Assembly (NCBI GenBank): GCA_031216915.1
Contig: CM062296.1
Coordinates: forward strand, 60,253,084-60,317,083
Direction: 5' to 3'
DNA: 64,000 bases
Source: Pictodentalium vernedei
Taxonomy: Eukaryota; Mollusca; Scaphopoda; Dentaliida; Dentaliidae
Part shown: piece by piece, positions 23,090 to 34,638 of the stretch
How the letters are laid out: each line of letters begins with the position of its first letter
Position numbering within the stretch: the stretch's first letter is position 1
Notes under the pieces: model-generated
Databases searched by the model: none
The model's input: the letters and a program-made list of their open reading frames with translations, nothing else
What the model was told of the DNA's origin: nothing
Position numbers and translations under genes: made by a program

Positions 23090-23338
23090 TTAACCCTTTA
23101 CCTAACGAATCGCTCGCATCCGCCCGCGTAATATGCAAATTGAGCAGTTGAAAAAATTAAATTTTTCACAATATTTCAACAAAACCATATCATGTGACCC
23201 CTCATTGGAACGAGCTCATTGAGCTCGTTCCAATGAGGGGTCACATGATATGGTTTTGTTGAAATTTTTTGAAAAGTTTAAAAAAATGATATTTAAAATA
23301 ATAAATTTTGATATCGTCTGCGTTGGGTAAAGGGTTAA
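23090..23338 (+). mobile_element. piggyBac-like MITE, subfamily B (B1)
   Basis: A near-complete B type: TTAACCCTTTACCTAACGAA to TTGGGTAAAGGGTTAA. The palindrome arms contain 'aacaaaaccatatcatgtga', the apex is GAGCTCATTGAGCTC, and the variable stem pair is A:T. Confidence 0.95.
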
Positions 23339-23393
23339 GAAAACCGTATACCAAATATCAAAACATTCTGACCGGTAGATTTGAATTATTTTT

Positions 23394-23644
23394 TTAACCC
23401 TTTACCTAACATGAAAAGCAGACGACACTTGCCCAAAAAATTCTTGAATTACTAATTTTTTTCATTTTTTGTCTCAAAAACATAGGTTATGACCCCTCGT
23501 GGGAACGAGCTCGTCGAGCTCGTTCCAACGAGGGGTCATAACCTATGTTTTTGAGACAAAAAATGAAAAGATAATGAAAATTAATTGGCGATTTTTGAGA
23601 ATAGCGCTGGCCGGTTTTGGCCGTTACGTTGGGTAAAGGGTTAA
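23394..23644 (-). mobile_element. piggyBac-like MITE, subfamily A (A3)
   Basis: Reverse-oriented A type inserted within a tandem unit of the surrounding element. The variable stem pair is G:C ('cctcgtggg' against 'ccaacgagg', with one further mismatch). The loop reads GAC in family orientation. Confidence 0.95.
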
Positions 23645-24382
23645 AGACATTCCTCATATTGAACTAAGTTATAATTCGGGCTCCCATAGGGAACCAAACT
23701 ATGAACCCAGGGGCTTGGCTTTAACAAATTTGAATCTCACCTCCCTAACGATACAGTATACCAAATATCAAAAGATTCTTACAGGTGGATGTGAAGAAGA
23801 AGATTTTTAAAGAATGTTCCTCATATTGAACTAAGTTACAATTCGGTCTCCCATAGAGAGCCCAAATATGGACTCGGAGACTTGGCTTGAACAAATTTGA
23901 ACCACACCTCCCTACGGATGCTGTACACCAAATATCAAAACATTCCGACAACTGGATCTGAACAAGAAGATTTTTAAAGAAAATTCCTCATACTGAACTA
24001 AGTTATAATTCGGGCTCCCATGGATTTGTTTTCAACACACGCGTGAAACAATCTTCCAAAGATGTTATATGTGAGACTTGAAAGCTTTTGGGGCAGTGGT
24101 TTGGGAGAATGAGTGTCTTAAATGTTCTCCCCATTACCCACAGTGTTAAAAAATGCTGACCCCCTCGGAGATTTTTAGTCAGTCCGTCGGAGAGTCTCGT
24201 AAACCCGACTTCGCGAGAAATTTCCGACGATCGAATGTAGATATCTCGTCTTGTCAGTCTCGAACCCGTGCAGCACTTGAACTTTGATAGAGAATAGTGA
24301 TTCTCACGAAATTCCTTAATGTCGTTCGTCAAACTGGCTTTATAGATGAAATATTTCCCGACCTTATTATAATATGTTTACT

Positions 24383-24634
24383 TTAACCCTTTACCTAAGG
24401 TAACGTTCAAAACCGAACAGCGCTATTCTCAAAAATCGCCAATTAATTTTCATTATTTTTTTCATTTTTTGTCTCAAAAACATAGGTTATGACCCCTCGT
24501 TGGAACGAGCTCGTCGAGCTCGTTCCAACGAGGGGTCATAACCTATGTTTTTGAGACAAAAAATGAAAAAATGTAGTTATTCAAGAATTATTTTTGCAAG
24601 TGTCGTCTGCTTTTTAGGTTAGGTAAAGGGTTAA
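24383..24634 (+). mobile_element. piggyBac-like MITE, subfamily A (A4)
   Basis: The core is a perfect palindrome of more than 100 bp from 'tttttgtctcaaaaacatag' to its complement. The variable pair is G:C and the loop GTC. It is among the best preserved copies, so probably young. Confidence 0.95.
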
Positions 24635-25403
24635 ATAATCAACAAACATACTCAATTTGCTTCTATTTTGGTTCTCCAATTTTCACTCATTTTCCTTCGT
24701 TTGGGAGGTCAAATGTTATAGCCCCCCTGTCGGAGAGGTCAGCCCCCTGGCGCCACCCCTGATTCAAAGTCCCGAAAACGTACCCTGTGATAAAACCGAT
24801 AGCAATTGTTTGGACCATTCTGTTGGTCATAAGGAAGCTTCACACCAAATAAGAATTCTCAGAGTCAGAGCCGTGTAGTTTTGGAGATATGGGCGTTTGA
24901 AATTCTTTCTATTTTTAGCTTCTGTGGTTCCCACAGGGCATTTTGAAAATATTTTTTGGGCATAAATCAAGTACTTATGACCCATTAATACTTCATATCA
25001 AATTTGGTTCAAATCGGCCTCTCGGTTTGGAAAATAGAAATTTTGGGCGGGGCAAAAATTGTTATTCCTCCCGTAACGACGACAATTATTGCCCTCGAAC
25101 TTCTCTTGAACAAACTGGAGTCTACACCTCAAAAGGAAGCTGTATACCAAATATCAAGTCTCTGCTACAGCTGGTTCATCAGAAAAATATTTTTTAAAAA
25201 ATGAGGCATTTTGGCCCCACACCCTCCGCAATATCAGCAAAAACCCAATGTGAATCAAAAAACCTTATATAACCACTACACGTGTGAAATTTCATTAAAA
25301 TGTGGCCGGTGGTTTGGGAGAAAAAGACCCAAACACACCTTCACGACGGACAAAAAGTGATCAAAATAGCTCATCTTGACTTTCAGTCAGGTGAGCTAAA
25401 AAT

Positions 25404-26568
25404 CCAGGACACAGCCTCACAGGGGCACATTTTGAGTCCTAAAACAAACTGCCCTCTGTGAGTGCATTGCATATAGATGAGACGCGTAACACGACACCAT
25501 GGTTGTGGAATTAAACTCGGAGACGCTGAAAATCTTGCGTTCGATCAGAATTCTGACTGTGTGCGAGTCGGCTGTTGGAATTTTAACGGAAAAGTTATAT
25601 CACATTCGGAAAAAACCCTCCGTTACACCAATGCCTAGAGAATTTCCAACCATCTTAATTTTTGGACAAATATTGGGGTCGTGGGAGGGGGGGGGGGCAA
25701 CCCCGTCCCCCCCACACACCCCGTAGCTACGTCCCTGTCCCCAACGATCCCAATTAGAATTCTGAATTCTACACGATCTGCATGAACGTCAACTGAAGAA
25801 ATTACAGACATTCCATACTTGGTGAAATCTGACATTCTTCCAAGCCTCAGAATGTCTTCAAAGAGTGTCATTTGGGGCATATTTTTCAAAAATTATCTGC
25901 CGTGATTCGGGTTCGACCCCGGAGAAATTTGTTTGAAAATATACCCGCAAGCTGAAGTAATGCGGGGGGGGGGGGGGGTCCCGCCTCCACACCTTTCCGC
26001 CAGACAAGACTTTAATCTTTCGCGATATCGTGCCCTGAGTTCCAGTGTGTTCCATGTGCCAGTAGGCACATGGAACACATTGGAACTCAGGGGGCGGTAT
26101 GTCTCAGGGGACGGTATGTCTACGGAGTAAAACGCTCCTGGAAGAAAATCTCTTCGAAGTATAGAAAAAGACTATAGCCCAAATACCAATGAAGACTACT
26201 ATATCCCGCAAAGGAATGCCTTCCACTTGAATAACTGGGATAATTATTCAGTATGTACACAGTGTCTGGTACTTGTACTGAGTAATCTGACAGTATGTGC
26301 ACAATGATGACATTGACCTTGTTTCACATCCACATCATTTTTCTCTGAATAACGTTTGTAAAGCACGACTTGAAAAGTCGGTTAGTTCTAGCCAAAAAGT
26401 CACCATATCGCCATGTCGATGTTTTGAATCACGAAACCTTTGTACAACTTGTATACTGTTGTAAAATATACCATCAACTCTGATCAACTCGCTGAAAACT
26501 TGTATTTGCGGTATGCCAGCTTACAGAGGTAAATACCAACTTTTCCAATTATTCTAAATGTTTCTCAC
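25404..26568. other. Unassigned sequence with G-runs and one hairpin
   Basis: A hairpin at about 26036-26090 has arms 'ttccagtgtgttccatgtgc' and its inverse. G homopolymers lie near 25686 and 25964. 'gtagctacgtccctg' near 25722 is a possible stray hAT-type terminus. No gene recognised. Confidence 0.45.
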
Positions 26569-27563
26569 TTAACCCTTTTTTGAACGCGAAAGACCGATTT
26601 TTCGATCCAAGGCATAATTTCGTCCTATTTTTGTCTTATTACAAGAGGTCAAAACACGGGACAATGATGATAAAATATTAACTGCAGTCTGCAGCCAGAG
26701 GGCCAGACGGCCAAACAGCCAGACGGGGCACTATACAGCCAGACGGCTGGAGACTGCAGTTATTATTTTATTCTCCCTGTATATTGATATCGGACTGACC
26801 CATCTCACTGTAAGCAGTGGCGGCGCTACGGGGGGCATGGGGGGGGGGGGGCATTAGCCCCCCCCCCCCCCAAACGAAAGCTTTGCCTCCCCCCAGTTGC
26901 CCCCCGCAACCATCTCGCATGCATTTCTATCCACCCTCACACACAAACACATTCAGTCACTCTCTCGCTCACACACACACACACCTCTCTTTTTTTATTC
27001 CCAATAATTTCCCATACACACTTAGCCCAAAGCCTCAGGCTAGCTGATGAACACATCCAGGCAGTAGAGATTTAAAGACTCGAATGCAGATACTTATAAG
27101 TTATAATTAAGTTATGAGCCAACAAAGGCATGTCTATCCATATCCCTTGTCATAGACAAGAGAGTCTCTCTCTCTCTCTCTTCTATCTCTCTCTCTCTCT
27201 CTCTCTTTCTCTCTCACGCACAGACCCACCAGACGCGGATCCAGGATTTTTTGAAAGGAGGACCGCTAATTACCATTACATTTAGTCGAAACTTGGACCC
27301 AAAGTCCGTAATATAATTTTTTGGTTTGGTACGTCCACAGGACGTACCAAACCAAAAAAGTATATTACGGACTTTGGGTTCAAGTTTGGACTACCTCATA
27401 ACAAAGTAATGATATGATCCTTTACGTATTTGCCCCCCTTCATGGGAGTCTGCCCCCTAGTTGCCCCCCCCCCCCCACCCCACAAAAAAATTTCTGGCGC
27501 CGCCACTGACTGTAAGTGCACACAAAGGCAATACCACTCCCGGAAACGAGGGTTCAAAGGGTT
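26569..27563. mobile_element. piggyBac-like MITE, subfamily D (D1), split by a hAT MITE
   Basis: It begins TTAACCCTTTTTTGAACGCG then 'gaccgatttttcgatccaag', and ends 'gagggttcaaagggtta'. The palindrome at about 26666-26772 has arms including 'taactgcagtctgcagcc'. The hAT-type element 26815-27508 interrupts it. The gaccg..ttcgatcca block matches the starts of D2 (32019) and D3 (44512). Confidence 0.75.
26815..27508. mobile_element. hAT-type MITE with 8-bp duplication ACTGTAAG
   Basis: Termini CAGTGGCGGCGC and GGCGCCGCCACTG, flanked by ACTGTAAG at 26807-26814 and 27509-27516. The interior is G/C-run rich, with a (TC)n tract at about 27166-27215 and a hairpin at 27292-27385 ('ttggtttggtacgtccacag' and its inverse). 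An 8-bp duplication with CAG..CTG ends is characteristic of hAT transposons. Confidence 0.9.
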
Positions 27564-27571
27564 ACGTCAAG

Positions 27572-28585
27572 AGAGCAGGCACGTAGCTATGATTCTCTAA
27601 TAGGTGGTACCTCAGCTAATGTTTTTTAGGGGGGGGGGGGAGGGTGGATAAAGATGATATTCGGAAGGAGGTCCAAGTTCTAACTAGGACCCTGCGATCG
27701 TTACCCAACCTACAACTTCCCCGAAGAGAAGCGAGAGGATGAGGTAACGAGCGCACGGTCCTAGTTAGGATTACGTCTTTCCCCCGAGAAACGTTGGCAA
27801 AATTCATGGTGAATCTGGAGCATATGTGTGTGTAGCTCTATATCGAAGACCATTTATGAGGCTCCATGTTATGTGAAACTTGCACTGGGCGAACGTATTG
27901 TGTGCAGTGAAAATATTTAAGGGGCCATGCCCCCCCCCCCCCCCCACCCACGTGGCTACGCCATTGCAGGGTCGCCGGAAGACATTGGGGGAGTGGAAGG
28001 GTGAAATATAGGCGTAGAAGAGTACTGGGTTGGACTTGGGAGGCTGCAAACATTCCTTACTCGCAGGAAGTCATGGGAGCAGGCACGTAGCCATGATTCT
28101 CTAATAGGGGATACCCTAGCGACTGTTTTTTTAGGAAGGGGTCGGGGCAAACATGATATTCAGAAGGCCGCTGTGGAGGCGTTGGAACCACCCCCAGTCC
28201 TAACTAGGACTCTGCGATCGTTACCCCACCTACAACTTCTCCGAAGAGAAGCGAGAGGATGAGGTAACGAGCACACGGTCCTAGTTAGGATTACGTCTTT
28301 CCCCCGAGAAACGTTGGCAAAATTCAGAGTGAATCTGGAACATTTGTGTGTGTAGCCCTATATTGAAGACCATTTTCGAGGCTCCGTGTTTTGTGAAACT
28401 TGCACTGGGCCAACGTATTATGTGCAGTGAAAATATTAAGGGGCCATGCCACCCCCCTCCCAAACGTGGCTACGCCACTGCTGGCTCGCCGGAAGACATT
28501 TGGAGGGAGTGGAAGGGTGAAATATAGGCGTAGAGGAGTACTGGGTTGGACTTGGGAGGCTGTAAACATTCCTTACCCGTGCATA
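27572..28585. repeat. Direct duplication, two copies of about 505 bp
   Basis: 'gagcaggcacgtagc' starts at 27572 and again at 28077. Shared markers in each copy include 'gtcctagttaggattacgtc', 'cccgagaaacgttggcaaaa' and 'gtactgggttggacttggga'. G/C homopolymers differ in length between copies. The ends ('gcacgtagcta', 'gtggctacgcca') resemble cut-and-paste element termini. Confidence 0.85.
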
Positions 28586-28934
28586 CTTCAAAACGGAGAC
28601 TTCAGTAATGCTCTATCCAGCAACACCGGAGCGTGGGGTTGGGGCTGGAGGCACTTGGGGTGTGGGGGGGGGGGGGGGGTACTCGCTTCTTGCCCTTGGC
28701 CAGGAGAGTTTGAAGCACCCGTGCTCTTTCATATGGATTTTAATGGCGCCAATATCATCAGGTGAAATCTTCCTGTGAACTAGATTAATCGATTTAACGT
28801 ACCGAGGGAATCTCAAAGTACCGAAATTTCGATGTTCAAAAATATTCCGCGTATTAGTTAAAAAATAAAACGGCATCAGAACAAGGCGCAAATTTCACAT
28901 TGTCTGCGTGTTTGTAAAGGCGGTCATCACCGGT

Positions 28935-29038
28935 CATTTGATGTAACAAAAATGCTGAGAGAAAATACCCAGTGGTAGGGGTAGGGTTAGGGTTACCCAG
29001 GGGTATTTTCTCTTAGCGTTTTTGTTACATCAAATGAC
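28935..29038. repeat. Hairpin with telomere-like loop
   Basis: The perfect arms 'gtcatttgatgtaacaaaaa' and their inverse enclose 'aggggtagggttagggttac', which holds two TTAGGG-phase units. It is a small foldback element. Confidence 0.85.
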
Positions 29039-29451
29039 CTGACTAGTGCCCATGTTTCTTTCAACAGTTTGACAATTCAGCGGCATTATCTTTTGGATCG
29101 TAGCATCATAGCGTTGCATTCAAATTTAGTGGACATATGGACTATTGGAGGGAGGTAACATCAGTCTCTCAAAATGTGAAAAACATATTTTGGAGTTAAA
29201 GCTAAGGACACATACCACCGTTTATCGCATCCGTTGAACACATCCGATCACCGCGTCCGTCAAAACGGTTTCGGACAATATGGTTTCAGTTGCGCATGGC
29301 ACATACCTCCGGCAACGATTATCGGTTGCGTTCATCGGATCCGTTGATCGCAGTTTTCGAACACTGCTCGATTTTTGCGATGAACCGTTCCGGTAGACGC
29401 AGGTGAAATTCCATTTTGTGACGTAAAATCGGGGAAGCCCTCTGTGCAACC

Positions 29452-29556
29452 ATGCCGCGTGCTTACACGAACTTATCAACTGAGCAGGTTGGGGACCTAA
29501 TTGAGGAGGTGAGGAAGAGGCCCTACCTATACAACACATGGCACATATCGATTTAA
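29452..29556 (+). pseudogene. Head of Harbinger DNA-binding (MADF/Myb-like) protein
   Basis: An ATG at 29452 opens a 34-residue frame containing LSTEQVGDLIEEVRKRPYLY. This is the start of an MADF/SANT-like DNA-binding domain of the kind encoded as the second protein of Harbinger transposons. The family-like sequence stops at about residue 29-30, where the deletion joins it to the transposase remnant, then TAA at 29554-29556. It is not functional. Confidence 0.8.
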
Positions 29557-29823
29557 GCGGAAGTACTGGGTGAATCTTTCCTCATCGTCATACAGATCTC
29601 TCATTACTGAGTTCGCAAATGCCTCTTGTGCCTTCCTCTTTTTTACGATAGGATACTCCCAGTATCTTCTTCTCTTCCTCTTCTTGATGATATTGTAAGC
29701 AAGAAGGACAATAAGTAGATCATCTTCACTCGATGAGCTCATGACGGCAAAAGGATTTGCCTCATCAGCCGTTTTTGACGCTTGTATGCGTGAGATGTTG
29801 CCGCATGGTTGCCGTCCGTTCAA
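29527..29823 (-). pseudogene. N-terminal remnant of Harbinger transposase
   Basis: A 98-residue frame. After an acidic start it has KKRKRRRYWEYPIVKKRK followed by DEERFTQYFRLN. This matches the N-terminal segment of HARBI1-type DDE transposases (RRxWVxPxxxxR, then ..ERFxxYFRM). The DDE catalytic core is absent. The last residues come from the deletion junction shared with the plus-strand remnant. Confidence 0.85.
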
Positions 29824-29999
29824 CGCATCCGATAAACGGATCTGACAATCGCAATGCGATAAACGGTGGTATGTGTCCCTAGCTTTAGAAACATGAACGC
29901 ATCACATGCCTCATAATTATCTGCTTCCGAGTTTATAAATCATTGCGGAGCTTTATATGTTTGTTCATCTGCTGTGAGTATTTGGGAATAAAAAGAAGA

Positions 30000-30411
30000 A
30001 AGACTATGTAAAGGTGGCTGTGTGTGGGTGTGTGGGGGGGGGGGGGGGCAAATGGGGTGGTCAAAGTCTACATTTAGGCAGCCTTTCAATTTTTAACTCA
30101 CTTGGGAGTTAAAAATCGCGAAGGGGGGGGGGGGTGCTAAATTAGAGAAGCTTACCTGAAAATCTTGTCGTTGTTTCTTTTTTCTTCTCTTTCGGGTTTA
30201 TTCAATACATGGGGACCATTTTTGAAGATGAAATTGTTGAGGATTCTGATCTGCAGATGGACCGTGAATGACAAAGAAAACGTAAATATTTTAAATATTT
30301 TGCACAGAAGTACACATGTGCCAGATTTCCCTGTGACGTCACGCTCATCTATCTTTAATATTAATAGACAGGAAATCCCTCAGTTCACCTCAGAATCCCC
30401 TCAGGTTTCCG
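30000..30411. other. Unassigned sequence with G-runs
   Basis: G homopolymers lie at about 30035 and 30124. Between them is the small hairpin 'tttttaactcacttgggagt' with its inverse. No gene recognised. Confidence 0.4.
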
Positions 30412-30661
30412 TTAACCCTTTACCTAACATGAAAAGCAGACGACACTTGCAAAAAAAAAATCTTGAATAACTAATTTTTTTTCATTTTTTGTCTCAAAAA
30501 CAGGCTATGGCCCCTCATTGGGACGAGCTCGACGAACTCGTTCCAATGAGGGGTTATAACCGATGTTTTGAGACAAAAAATGAAAAAATAATGAAAATTA
30601 ATTGGCGATTTTTGAGAATAGTGCTGGCCGATTTTGATCCTCGCATTGGATAAAGGGTTAA
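30412..30661 (-). mobile_element. piggyBac-like MITE, subfamily A (A5)
   Basis: Reverse orientation, TTAACCCTTTACCTAACATG to GGATAAAGGGTTAA. The core has point changes ('gggacgagctc', 'gaactcgttcc'). The variable pair is A:T. Confidence 0.93.
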
Positions 30662-30824
30662 TTTAAAAAAAAATAAAGAACTCCATTGTCTGTTACTTGA
30701 GAATTCCCATCTACAGTTGGTCTGCTACCACTTGTAAAACACTTTTTGGTGTATATGCCCCCATCAAAAGTGAAGAAGATTCTGGAAGAAAAATGGTCTG
30801 TTGTTTTAGTACAGACGATTATTC

Positions 30825-31832
30825 AAGCCAGACGCACATGTTAGCGGTTGCGGCAACGAATCTAGGGTCAGATGCGTTTTTTCTTACCGGATGCGTTTGT
30901 CGAGGAGAAAATTAGTACAGAGGAATGCACTGACACCCGAACACGTATGCGGTTGCGGTACAACTGAAGTTGCTGCTGTGAATCCCATCGAACAGAAAAT
31001 GTAAGTAGTATCTTCTGTCCGGCAAAATTCGGCGTTCCGAATCCTGTCCCAGGCGGTATTCTGTGATTTTATTACGTCATCGTGGGAAAACCCCTCCAGT
31101 TCATCATACGTCACGCTCGAGCGATAACGATTGCCGCCCAGGAGGCAAGAGGGGTGGAAAATCTTTGTCATTTAATTCCAGTTAAAACTTTAAGTCCTGT
31201 TACGAATAGTGCGCTTATCTGGGCTTAATTGCGAGGTGGAATTGCGCGCAATTGCCATATCGAATGGCATCCAAAGCACGTCATGTTCTCCTGGTTACCC
31301 ATAGCAAACACATGCAATGTTTCTGCCAATGGACTTCCGGGTTACCCGGAGGTCCATTGGCTGAATCATTGCTTGTGCACAGGCCATACGTACAGAATTT
31401 GATAGCTTTACTTGTGCCATAATGCGCACATTAACGCGCATATCAACGTGCTATTTTTGCGCATTTCATGACAGGACTTCTAATTTTAACTGTAGGCCCC
31501 GGCCCCATCTGTACAATACCCAACATGTTGAATATCACGACACTCAAAAAGCGTTCAATGTATAGAAAGAAGTAGCAGAAAAAAGGGGAAATCCAGCTTC
31601 ATGAACCCACACCCGTCTGTTCCTTCTTGTTTTCCTCATCACCTTCCTGTGGTAATATACAGCAACCATCGCGAAAAAACCCTCACTTTAATCTTTCCAG
31701 ATATCGAGTTTCCATATAATCACAATGGGTCGAAACCACAAACATGTGCGGTTGGTTTCGCGTGACAGACACATCCGGTGAACGGATCCTGAAAAATTCG
31801 TCGCCGCAACCGCAAGCACGTGCGCCTAGCTT
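30825..31832. mobile_element. Harbinger-like element with nested MITE
   Basis: Inverted termini AAGCCAGACGCACATGTTAG (left) and AAGCTAGGCGCACGTGCTTG (right complement), both followed by 'cggttgcgg'. The AAGCTAGG start resembles the termini of the element at 29203. No clear transposase frame. The MITE 31180-31491 lies inside it. Confidence 0.65.
31180..31491. mobile_element. Hairpin MITE, unclassified
   Basis: Termini AGTTAAAACTTTAAGTCCTG and the complement of AGTTAAAATTAGAAGTCCTG. The central palindrome at about 31320-31370 ('gccaatggacttccgggtta') has a TTA loop. It lies inside the element at 30825-31832. Confidence 0.8.
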
Positions 31833-32018
31833 TATGAATGAAGACTCTCCGCAGGTACAGTTGTATGATTTTGTCGTGTTGTACTACTAATTGTGTTAAT
31901 ATACTGATGTTTTCAAGGCGAATAGAATACTGTTTTGATTGGAATATCTATAACAGGAGCACGGAATAATATCGATGTATCTCTGTGAAAGTGGTCTAAG
32001 TGGGTAAACAAATAACCC

Positions 32019-32894
32019 TTAACCATTTGAACCCGAGATGCCGTTTTTCCGGTCCAGGAACACGATACGACATAATTTCATTGAGGAGAATGGCTGCTAA
32101 GGTTCCGCTCCACAGTTTTCCAGGCATTTCCTAAAATGACATGTCATACACTCTCTTCAAATGTAAATATTCTGTAACTTAGTTATCTGACCCATAACAT
32201 ATATTACATTCCCCAAATCCACAAAAAACATATAACACTATCTGACTAAGTGGAAAAAAACAATCTGAATGTGGGTGAAATAATTTATTGTCAAAGGCAA
32301 GACTTCAACCTACAAAATTGCATGAAAAAATGCCGATACCAGTCATTTTCAGCCACCCAGCAGCCTCAATAGCAGAATTTTCCCACTACCCCCACTTACC
32401 TAACCCTGGAGCATATAACCCCCTGTTTCTAAAATGTGAAAAAATGTCCATGTTTCCGTCTCATTTATTAGTTACATGCCTTGTAACAAACCCGTGTAAA
32501 AATTACATTTTAAAAAATAGCCGATTTTTCGAAGCCACTGTTTCCCATAATTCATCTGGCAATTTACCCCTATGCATCAGACTCCAACTTTAGAATCAAA
32601 ACTTCAGATTCTCTTGTCCAACTAATAACCTAATGTAGTCATATATCTAATACTAAAAATATATCTCCAATTTACATGGCATTAGCTTCAACATATGCCC
32701 TATGTTTACAATTTCGCTGTGCAACAGTGCGCAACTGTATAGCGGAACCTAAGTGAATGTGTGGTGTAGACCAATCAATGTTTTCAACGTGCAGCCTCAA
32801 GGCTGAATTGGTCTACCCTGAAATGATGAATGTAGACTCTTCCAACTGCTTAAATTGAACTGACATTTTAGATACAACCGGTGTTCAAAGGGTT
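32019..32894. mobile_element. piggyBac-like MITE, subfamily D (D2), split
   Basis: It starts TTAACCATTTGAACCCGAGA with 'gccgtttttccggtccagga' and ends 'gtgttcaaagggttcaaagg'. The hairpin 'gtagaccaatcaatgttttc' pairs with 'gaattggtctac'. It is interrupted by 32101-32749; D3 at 44585 shows the uninterrupted sequence. Confidence 0.75.
32101..32749. mobile_element. Harbinger-like insertion with TAA duplication
   Basis: Termini GGTTCCGCTCCACAGTT and the complement of GGTTCCGCTATACAGTTGC, flanked by TAA at 32098-32100 and 32750-32752. The empty site 'actgctaagtgaatgtgtgg' is preserved in D3 near 44583. A 3-bp TAA duplication fits PIF/Harbinger. The 101-codon frame at 32288-32593 has no recognised domain. 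Confidence 0.82.
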
Positions 32895-34560
32895 CAAAGG
32901 TTCCCAGCAGAATTAGACTGGTGACCAGGAAAGGGTGGGAGGGGAGGGGGTGGGCGGGGGGGGGGGGGGGCTTTTCTCCTTTCAGCAGCGATGAGTCTTG
33001 AACATCTATATCTTCTTCAGAAATTTCCCTTCGTTTTAGTTCTTCAATTCTAAACCATCTTTAAAGAGTCGTGTCCGTTGCAAGAGGGTCTTCATCGGGA
33101 GAGGAGGTCTTCCTCCGGAATTCTAACGGCACCCTCAACTTGGGCGGACATCGAATTTCCAACTTTTATTTACATCGGGTGGTAACGAATGTCGAATAAG
33201 GAACTGGGAATAAGTAACGGTTGTCACGCCTGTGTGATTTATAAGTTTTCTGTTTCATTGAGGACATTCTAAAAAAAAAAAAAACCTGGAAAAATTGCAC
33301 ACACTCCTGTTTCCCCATTTTGTCATACCTAGAACAACTCACCCACCCACGCCTCAGTGTTCGGAAATTTTATTCATAACTCCCCATGGAGGCGCTTCGG
33401 GAAAAGGAAAATATACGAACACATTTTAGTCTCAAAAGTTAAAAGTTCAAAACAGGGGTGGCATCAGATAATCTTCAACAGAGGATCTATGATCCACGGC
33501 GGTGGGACTAGACCTAACTTTATCTATTGCCGAAGGATGCAGTCCAGTCAGGGAACGGTGGAATGGGGGTGGGAGTATTAGGTGTATCGTCCTCCCACTA
33601 GAGAGTCTAGGGTTATCCCTTGGAAAAAATAAAATTTAATGTCAATTGGAGCCTTTTGGTGGCATCCCAGATTGACACAGCCGGATCGTGTAATACCACC
33701 CTTAATAGATCTGATTTGCATAAAACATTTTTCGACCAGATTTCCAGGGAATATTTTCTCAACCAAATTCCTCGGGAGGGGTGTAAGTAAGACCAGGCGT
33801 TACTAGCACGGGATCTCTCGCATGACCACCGCCCACGACTGCGCTACCATTGACTCACAAACAATTACTGGCTGCAAGTCTGACATTTGTCCGCCAAGGA
33901 CATCTGACTGACACCAGTTTATTTTGTGTTTCACATCCGGTGCAAATGCTTTTCAAATAGAGTGTGACTCTTTTCGATAATGGAAAACACCACTTCAAAC
34001 AGACAGGTGTGTTTTTTAAAATGAGGTCAATTTTACCTGAAGCGGAAATGAAATGACGCCTTTGTGCTGTAAGTCAAACAACAGTGTCTTTCATGTGCTC
34101 AAGCTGATGTGAATTTAGCAAGTCAATTCTACATGTAACTTCAGTTTCTGGAGGTAAGTACAGCTAATTTGCGAATTCTAAAAGAACTTTTTTTAAATGT
34201 ATTAACGATAAATTTAGCGTGGGCAATAGCAAAAACCATACAGTTGTTCCAGGAACAATAAAGGTGGTTCGAGTAATCGACACATAATGAAACACGGGAT
34301 ATCTGTTCATTTTGACAGAAGTTAAAACAAACGATAGAAAAACTGGGAGGCATTGCTCTTTCGGTTTACTCAATAATTTATCAAGAATGTGCTGCTTGGC
34401 CTACCAACTGATAAAGATAGGGAACAGAACTGGGGCAGATTACAGTTACTCCAAAATGCAGTCGACCTTTCACAGTGAACAGGACAGAAGGAGGAAGGGA
34501 GGGGTGGCTTGGTGGGGTTCTAATCCTCCGATGTCTGTCCTCACCAGGAGGTTGAGGTGA
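32895..34560. other. Unassigned sequence
   Basis: A G-run lies at about 32955. No repeat family, RNA or protein domain recognised over 1.6 kb. Confidence 0.4.
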
Positions 34561-34580
34561 ATTTAAGGGAGCCATTAGCA

Positions 34581-34583
34581 TTG

Positions 34584-34638
<55 letters not shown>

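Larger units (their letters stand above)
22997..25403 (+). mobile_element. Bivalve-type dispersed element, copy 1, with three nested MITEs
   Basis: It starts 'aaacaagaggccccaagggg' then 'gagcgctcacct', and ends 'gtcaggtgagctaaaaat'. The ends share the inverted 'gctcacct' / 'aggtgagc'. Inside are about 165-171-bp tandem units marked by 'ccaaatatcaaaa' (23350, 23763, 23933). Three piggyBac-like MITEs (23090, 23394, 24383) have inserted, which explains most of the length difference from the 1.2-kb copy at 42928-44125. No transposase or RT is encoded, and the family's mode of movement is unknown to me. Confidence 0.75.
29203..29886. mobile_element. PIF/Harbinger deletion derivative
   Basis: Inverted termini of more than 30 bp: AAAGCTAAGGACACATACCA on the left; the right complement reads AAAGCTAGGGACACATACCA, and both continue into 'ccgtttatcgcat'. 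Flanking TTA on both sides fits the TWA target of Harbinger, with one base of ambiguity. Inside, the 5' ends of two convergent genes remain and their middles are deleted. This is direct evidence for how a non-autonomous Harbinger formed. Confidence 0.88.

Noticed and set aside
23200-24560. Regularly spaced GGAACGAGCTCG repeats as a CRISPR array
   Set aside because: The copies are palindromic cores of separate 250-bp MITEs at irregular spacing in an animal-type genome.
22434-25740. A 3.3-kb element between CAGGGACGTAGCTAGG at 22434 and its inverse at 25722
   Set aside because: The flanks show no matching duplication and the interval contains an independently bounded element; probably two separate termini.
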